A program made the position numbers and the translations under genes. The notes below the pieces were generated by a model. The model was not told the origin of the DNA. It searched no databases and was given only the letters and a program-made list of their open reading frames with translations. From NCBI GenBank assembly GCA_902773215.1, contig CACYDQ010000230.1, forward strand, positions 1-10,088: a stretch of 10,088 bases of DNA. Reading direction: 5' to 3'. This stretch comes from an uncultured Spirochaetaceae bacterium. GTDB taxonomy: Bacteria; Spirochaetota; Spirochaetia; Treponematales; Treponemataceae. Shown here piece by piece: positions 6,723 through 10,088 of this stretch (within the stretch, counting starts at the first letter, position 1; the number at the start of each line of letters is the position of its first letter).

Positions 6723-7667
6723 TCAGTTACCGGAGCTGCCCACAATCTTGTTGAAAATCCGGTCCAAATCGGACTGGGAGAAATAGTCTATGACCAGCTG
6801 CCCCTTGTCCCAGCCGCCCCTGAGCTGCACCTTGGTGCCGAGGGACTCTATGAACTTCTGTTCCAGGTCGGCATAGTTGGGGTCACGGGGCTTTTCCGCC
6901 TTCGCAGCCTTGACGGGGGCGGCCCCGGAAAGCTGCCTGTTCAGCTCGGAGGCCTCCTTCTCCGCCTGGCGTACGGAAAGCCCCTGCGAGCTTATCCGCT
7001 TGAAGAGGGACTGGCGGGCGGCAGGGTCGCTGACGGAAAGCAGGGCGCGGGCATGGCCGGAAGAAAGCTCGCCCGACGCAAGGGCCTTCCGCATCTCCTC
7101 GGGCAGCTTGAGCAGGCGCACCGTGTTTGCGACGGCAGAGCGGCTCTTGCCCACCTTCTCGGCCACGTCCTCCTGAGTGATTCCTTCCATCTGCATCAGC
7201 TGCATGTAGGCCTCGGCCTCTTCGACCGGGTTCAAGTCCGTGCGCTGGATGTTCTCGATGAGGGCGACCTCAAGCTTGCGGGTGTCCGAGTACGTGCGGA
7301 GCTGGACGGGAACCTTCTCAAGCCCCGCGGCCCGCGCCGCCCGGGTCCTCCGTTCGCCCGCTATTATATAGAAGCTTCCGTCTCCCGCATCCTCGATGAT
7401 AATCGGGGAAAGCACGCCCTCCCGCCTGACGGACTCGGTCAGCTCGGAAAGCTTTTCCTCGTCAAAGAACTGGCGGGGCTGGTGAGGGTTCGGTTTGAGC
7501 AGGGAGGGATTGACCCAGAGCGTCCCCTCGTCGTCCATCGTAATGCCGGCAGGAAACTGCCTCTGGGGCATGGCCGCCCCGCCCTGGGATGAGTCAAACT
7601 CAAAGCCTGTCGAACTGCCGTCCAGCAGGGCATCAAAGCCCTTGCCCAGCCCCGGATGCCTAGCCAC
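6723..7667 (-). CDS. parB: Chromosome-partitioning protein ParB (Spo0J, CTP-dependent parS-binding clamp)
   Basis: This 314-residue protein has the ParB order. The N-terminal MARHPGLGKGFDALL is the peptide known to stimulate ParA. The ParB/Srx domain (about 51-142) includes PNPHQPRQFFD, the arginine-box IIAGERRTRAAR (101-112, CTP binding) and ENIQRTDLNPVEEA (138-151). The helix-turn-helix for parS is ITQEDVAEKVGKSRSAVANT (163-182). A linker rich in Ala and Lys then leads to a C-terminal dimerisation domain. The start is a GTG at 7667, supported by GAGGTG (7680-7675) seven bases upstream. It overlaps the parA stop by eight bases (GTGGCTAG), the sign of tight coupling. No full parS site was seen in this window. 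Confidence 0.96.
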   Translation of the reverse strand: MARHPGLGKGFDALLDGSSTGFEFDSSQGGAAMPQRQFPAGITMDDEGTLWVNPSLLKPNPHQPRQFFDEEKLSELTESVRREGVLSPIIIEDAGDGSFYIIAGERRTRAARAAGLEKVPVQLRTYSDTRKLEVALIENIQRTDLNPVEEAEAYMQLMQMEGITQEDVAEKVGKSRSAVANTVRLLKLPEEMRKALASGELSSGHARALLSVSDPAARQSLFKRISSQGLSVRQAEKEASELNRQLSGAAPVKAAKAEKPRDPNYADLEQKFIESLGTKVQLRGGWDKGQLVIDYFSQSDLDRIFNKIVGSSGN

Positions 7668-8433
7668 GGGCCATCACCTCGCCGGCGAGCTTCTCATAGC
7701 TCTTCGCCCCGGTGCAGCGGGGGTCGTACTGGCAGATGGGCTTGCCAAAGGACGGGGCCTCGGACAGGCGGACGTTGCGGGGAATAATCGTGCTGAAGAC
7801 GAAGTTCTTGAAGTATGCCTTGACCTGGGTCACCACGTCCTGGGCCAGCCTGGTGCGGCTGTCGTACATCGTGAAGAACACGCCGCCTATGGTCAGGCGG
7901 GGGTTGATGCTGCCCTGCACCCGCTGGACGGTCTTCATCAGCTCCTTGATTCCCTCCATCGCGAAGTACTCGCACTGCATGGGGACAAGGACGCTGTCGG
8001 CGGCGGCGAGCCCGTTGAAGGTCAGTATGCCCAGGGACGGGGGGCAGTCAATCAGTATGTAATCGTAGGATTCCTTGAGGGGGGCGAGGGCTTCCCTGAG
8101 GAAGAAGTTCCTGTTCTCGTACACCTCTTTGTCCTGGGGATTGCTCAGCTCTATGGTCGCACCGGACAGGTCGGAGTCCGAGCTTATCACGTCAAGGTTG
8201 GGAATGGAGGAGTGCCTGATCGTGTCGGCGGCGGCCGAGTTGCCGTAGATGAACTCGTAGATGGTCGGCTTGTCCCTGCCCACGCCGACACCGCTGGACA
8301 TATTGCCCTGGCTGTCGAAGTCCACCAGCAGGACCTTCTTGCCCGCGAGCGCGATATAGGCCCCGATGTTGATGCAGGAAGTGGTCTTTCCGACCCCGCC
8401 CTTCTGGTTTGCGAACACAATGACCTTTCCCAT
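7660..8433 (-). CDS. parA: Chromosome-partitioning ATPase ParA (Soj)
   Basis: This 257-residue protein is a short, Soj-type Walker ATPase without an N-terminal HTH, as in chromosomal ParA. The deviant Walker A is KGGVGKTT (11-18, with the signature Lys11), Walker A' is LLVDFDSQGN (35-44), and Walker B is YILIDCPPSLG (125-135, Asp129). The C-terminal part keeps IPRNVRLSEAPSFGKPI. It binds DNA non-specifically as an ATP dimer and is released by ParB to move chromosome origins. I start it at ATG 8433, where family similarity begins. A GTG at 8451 would add six residues but lies inside the -10 promoter element. Position 41 is Ser where most relatives have Pro (DPQGN). Confidence 0.96.
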   Translation of the reverse strand: MGKVIVFANQKGGVGKTTSCINIGAYIALAGKKVLLVDFDSQGNMSSGVGVGRDKPTIYEFIYGNSAAADTIRHSSIPNLDVISSDSDLSGATIELSNPQDKEVYENRNFFLREALAPLKESYDYILIDCPPSLGILTFNGLAAADSVLVPMQCEYFAMEGIKELMKTVQRVQGSINPRLTIGGVFFTMYDSRTRLAQDVVTQVKAYFKNFVFSTIIPRNVRLSEAPSFGKPICQYDPRCTGAKSYEKLAGEVMARG

Positions 8434-8450
8434 AGAATCATAGTATATCA
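8434..8450 (-). promoter_or_regulatory. Extended -10 promoter of the parA operon, apparently leaderless
   Basis: The minus strand reads TGATATACT at 8450-8442, a TGn extended -10 with the hexamer TATACT. It ends eight bases before the parA ATG (8433-8431). No convincing -35 is seen at 16-18 bases, which extended -10 promoters can do without. No Shine-Dalgarno precedes the ATG. This is the only promoter-like signal ahead of the four-gene operon. Confidence 0.6.
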
Positions 8451-8508
8451 CTTTTGATTCAAAGAGTATAGGGGCGGTTCCTCAAGCTCGCCCTCGTCAA
8501 AGACGCCC

Positions 8509-8669
8509 ATTCTGGTGACACCAGATAGCTCATCTTGGTGACACCAGATAGTCCATCTTGGTGACACCAGATAGTCCATCTTGGCGGCACCAGATAGTCC
8601 ATCTTGGTGACACCAGATAGCTCATCTTGGTGGTGCCAGATAGTCCATCTTGGCGGCACCAGACAGTCC
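8509..8669. repeat. Seven tandem copies of a 23-bp repeat between parA and the restriction gene
   Basis: Seven head-to-tail units start at 8509, 8532, 8555, 8578, 8601, 8624 and 8647 and end at 8669. Units 2 and 3 are identical. The core of the consensus is TTGGTGACACCAGATAG, preceded by ATC and followed by TCC. TGGTG-A-CACCA is an inverted repeat, extended to seven-base arms in unit 1 (TCTGGTG-A-CACCAGA). The other units differ by 2-4 bases, all transitions, grouped at unit positions 8-12 (TGACA, CGGCA or TGGTG) and 21-22 (TC or CT). There are no spacers, so this is not CRISPR. It fills most of the 288-base gene-free stretch 8434-8721, together with the two divergent promoters. Confidence 0.95.
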
Positions 8670-8686
8670 GTTTGCCACGCCCGTCC

Positions 8687-8721
8687 TTTCCATTTCGCCG
8701 GGAAGCTGTTATAATGACCTT
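8687..8721 (+). promoter_or_regulatory. Promoter of the MmeI-like restriction gene, apparently leaderless
   Basis: TTTCCA (8687-8692) and TATAAT (8710-8715) are 17 bases apart, and TG at 8707-8708 makes a perfect extended -10 (TGT-TATAAT). The hexamer ends six bases before the ATG at 8722. There is no Shine-Dalgarno. The promoter begins 17 bases after the last 23-bp repeat, so proteins bound to the repeats could affect it. Confidence 0.65.
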
Positions 8722-10088
8722 ATGACACAGGCGGAACAGGCAAAGGCGGCGGAGACATTCACGGGGAACTGGGCCGGGCACGGCTATGAGAAGGGCGAGA
8801 CGCACAAATTCTGGATTAACCTTCTTGAGAGTGTGTTCGGGGTCAGGGACATTGCGAACTTCATCTTCTTTGAGGAGCAGGTGAAGGAGCGTATGCCGGG
8901 CAAGACAATCACAAATTTCATTGATGCTTACATCCCATCCACCCGCGTGATGATTGAGCAGAAGTCCAGCAGCAAGGACTTGCGGGAGACCATACGGCAG
9001 TCCGACGGCTCTTTCCTCACCCCTGTCCAACAGGCGAAAAAGTATGTCTCCGACCTTCCGCTTTCCCAACACCCGAAGTGGATTATCACCTGCAACTTCG
9101 ACGAGTTCCTCATCTACAATATGGAAAAGCCGGATGAGGAGCCGCAGCAACTGTTCCTGAAAGACCTCCCCAAAGAATACTACCGCCTTCAGTTCCTCGT
9201 TGACCAGAAGAACGAGAACATTCGCCGGGAGGAGGAGATTTCCATCAAGGCGGGCAGGCTCGTGGAAAAGCTCTACGATGCCCTGTACAAGGAGTTCATC
9301 CCGCCTGCCGGTGCGATACCGACCGGAGGAAATACCCGCGGTCTCTCAGAAAGCCAGTTGAGCTCTCTCAATATCCTTTGTGTCCGCATCGTCTTCTGCC
9401 TGTACGCCGAGGACGCGGGGCTGTTCGCAAGCCGGACCGCATTCGAAGACTACATCAAGTCATTCAACCTGCCCAACGTCCGCAAAGGCTTGATTGAGCT
9501 GTTCAAGGCGCTGGATACACCGACCGAAAGCCGAGACCAGTATGACGAGAGCCTAAAGCCCTTCCCCTACGTGAACGGCGGCCTGTTCAAGGATGAGAAC
9601 ATAGAGATACCGACGTTTACGCAGGAAATCGTCGATGTCATCGTGAATGACTGCGCACCCTTCAACTGGTCCGAGATAAGCCCGACGATTTTCGGCGCGG
9701 TCTTCGAGTCCACGCTGAACCCGGAGACCCGAAGAAAAGGCGGAATGCACTACACGAGCATCCAAAACATCCACAAGGTAATCGACCCGCTCTTTATGGA
9801 CGATTTGGACGCGGAATTTGACGCGATTTGCCAGGTCAAATCTGCCAAGCAGAAGACGGAGAAGCTGCTTGTCTTCCAAAAGAAGCTGGGCGGATTGAAA
9901 TTCCTTGACCCCGCCTGTGGCTCAGGCAACTTTCTGACCGAGACATACCTCTGCCTCCGCCGTCTGGAGAACAAAATCGTCTCAATCCTGAACAAGGGCG
10001 AGCGGGTTTTTGGCTTTGACGATTACATCAAGGTACACATCAGCCAGTTCTATGGAATCGAGATAAACGATTTTGCCGTCACCGTCGC
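8722..10088 (+). CDS. MmeI-like single-chain (type IIG/IIL) restriction-modification enzyme, N-terminal part (3' partial)
   Basis: The frame stays open to the window end, giving 455 codons of a protein usually 900 residues or more. An N-terminal PD-(D/E)xK nuclease domain is seen with FIDAYIPSTRVMIEQKSSSKDL (Asp68, Glu79, Lys81; the spacing resembles the MmeI site), preceded by GYEKGETHKFWINLL as in MmeI relatives. A helical spacer follows (about 165-335), with LCVRIVFCLYAEDAGLF and FPYVNGGLF. The gamma-type adenine methyltransferase begins with GMHYTS (341-346) and motif I FLDPACGSGNF (394-404), then YGIEIND (444-450). Motif IV (NPPY) and the target recognition domain lie beyond the window. 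Such enzymes methylate and cut in one polypeptide. Codon third positions look more A/T-rich than in the neighbours, which may reflect transfer. Confidence 0.9.
   Translation, partial: MTQAEQAKAAETFTGNWAGHGYEKGETHKFWINLLESVFGVRDIANFIFFEEQVKERMPGKTITNFIDAYIPSTRVMIEQKSSSKDLRETIRQSDGSFLTPVQQAKKYVSDLPLSQHPKWIITCNFDEFLIYNMEKPDEEPQQLFLKDLPKEYYRLQFLVDQKNENIRREEEISIKAGRLVEKLYDALYKEFIPPAGAIPTGGNTRGLSESQLSSLNILCVRIVFCLYAEDAGLFASRTAFEDYIKSFNLPNVRKGLIELFKALDTPTESRDQYDESLKPFPYVNGGLFKDENIEIPTFTQEIVDVIVNDCAPFNWSEISPTIFGAVFESTLNPETRRKGGMHYTSIQNIHKVIDPLFMDDLDAEFDAICQVKSAKQKTEKLLVFQKKLGGLKFLDPACGSGNFLTETYLCLRRLENKIVSILNKGERVFGFDDYIKVHISQFYGIEINDFAVTV

Noticed and set aside
6702..8457. Long plus-strand frames opposite parA and parB
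   Set aside because: They mirror the codon bias of conserved minus-strand genes and show no protein motif.
8509..8669. CRISPR array
   Set aside because: Units are directly abutting 23-bp tandem copies without unique spacers, and no cas gene is present.

Overview
The window looks like part of a bacterial chromosome of moderately high GC. The style of the ParA and ParB proteins, the cellobiose 2-epimerase with a LacI-type regulator and the gene mix fit an anaerobic, fibre-degrading, host-associated bacterium. A spirochaete of the Treponema group is my best guess, but that rests on general resemblance and not on a marker gene.

Layout. (1) Positions 1-2264, plus strand: the tail of a THUMP-type RNA methyltransferase, a TetR-type regulator, a PrsW-like intramembrane protease and a SanA-type envelope protein. 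They are almost contiguous (gaps of 1, -1 and 29 bases) and look like one transcript. (2) 2293-2628, minus: a small TM2-domain membrane protein, followed by an A+T-rich gap holding its likely promoter. (3) 2901-5191, plus: a LacI-family regulator and, 11 bases later behind a strong ribosome binding site, a cellobiose 2-epimerase-like enzyme. (4) 5223-8433, minus: an operon read right to left as parA, parB, a NYN-LOTUS protein and a CadD-type transporter, with an 8-base overlap and short gaps. (5) 8434-8721: a divergent intergenic region with seven tandem copies of a 23-bp repeat. (6) 8722 to the window end, plus: the first 455 codons of an MmeI-like single-chain restriction-modification enzyme, which runs off the window.

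Two observations stand out. First, the three unlinked genes without a Shine-Dalgarno sequence (LacI regulator, parA, MmeI-like enzyme) each have an extended -10 element (TGn plus a TATAAT-like hexamer) ending only 6-8 bases before the ATG, which predicts leaderless mRNAs. Second, the repeat array between parA and the restriction gene differs from copy to copy only by transitions, carries an imperfect palindrome, and is open in all three frames of the minus strand. No phage or transposon gene, tRNA, rRNA or CRISPR array was seen.
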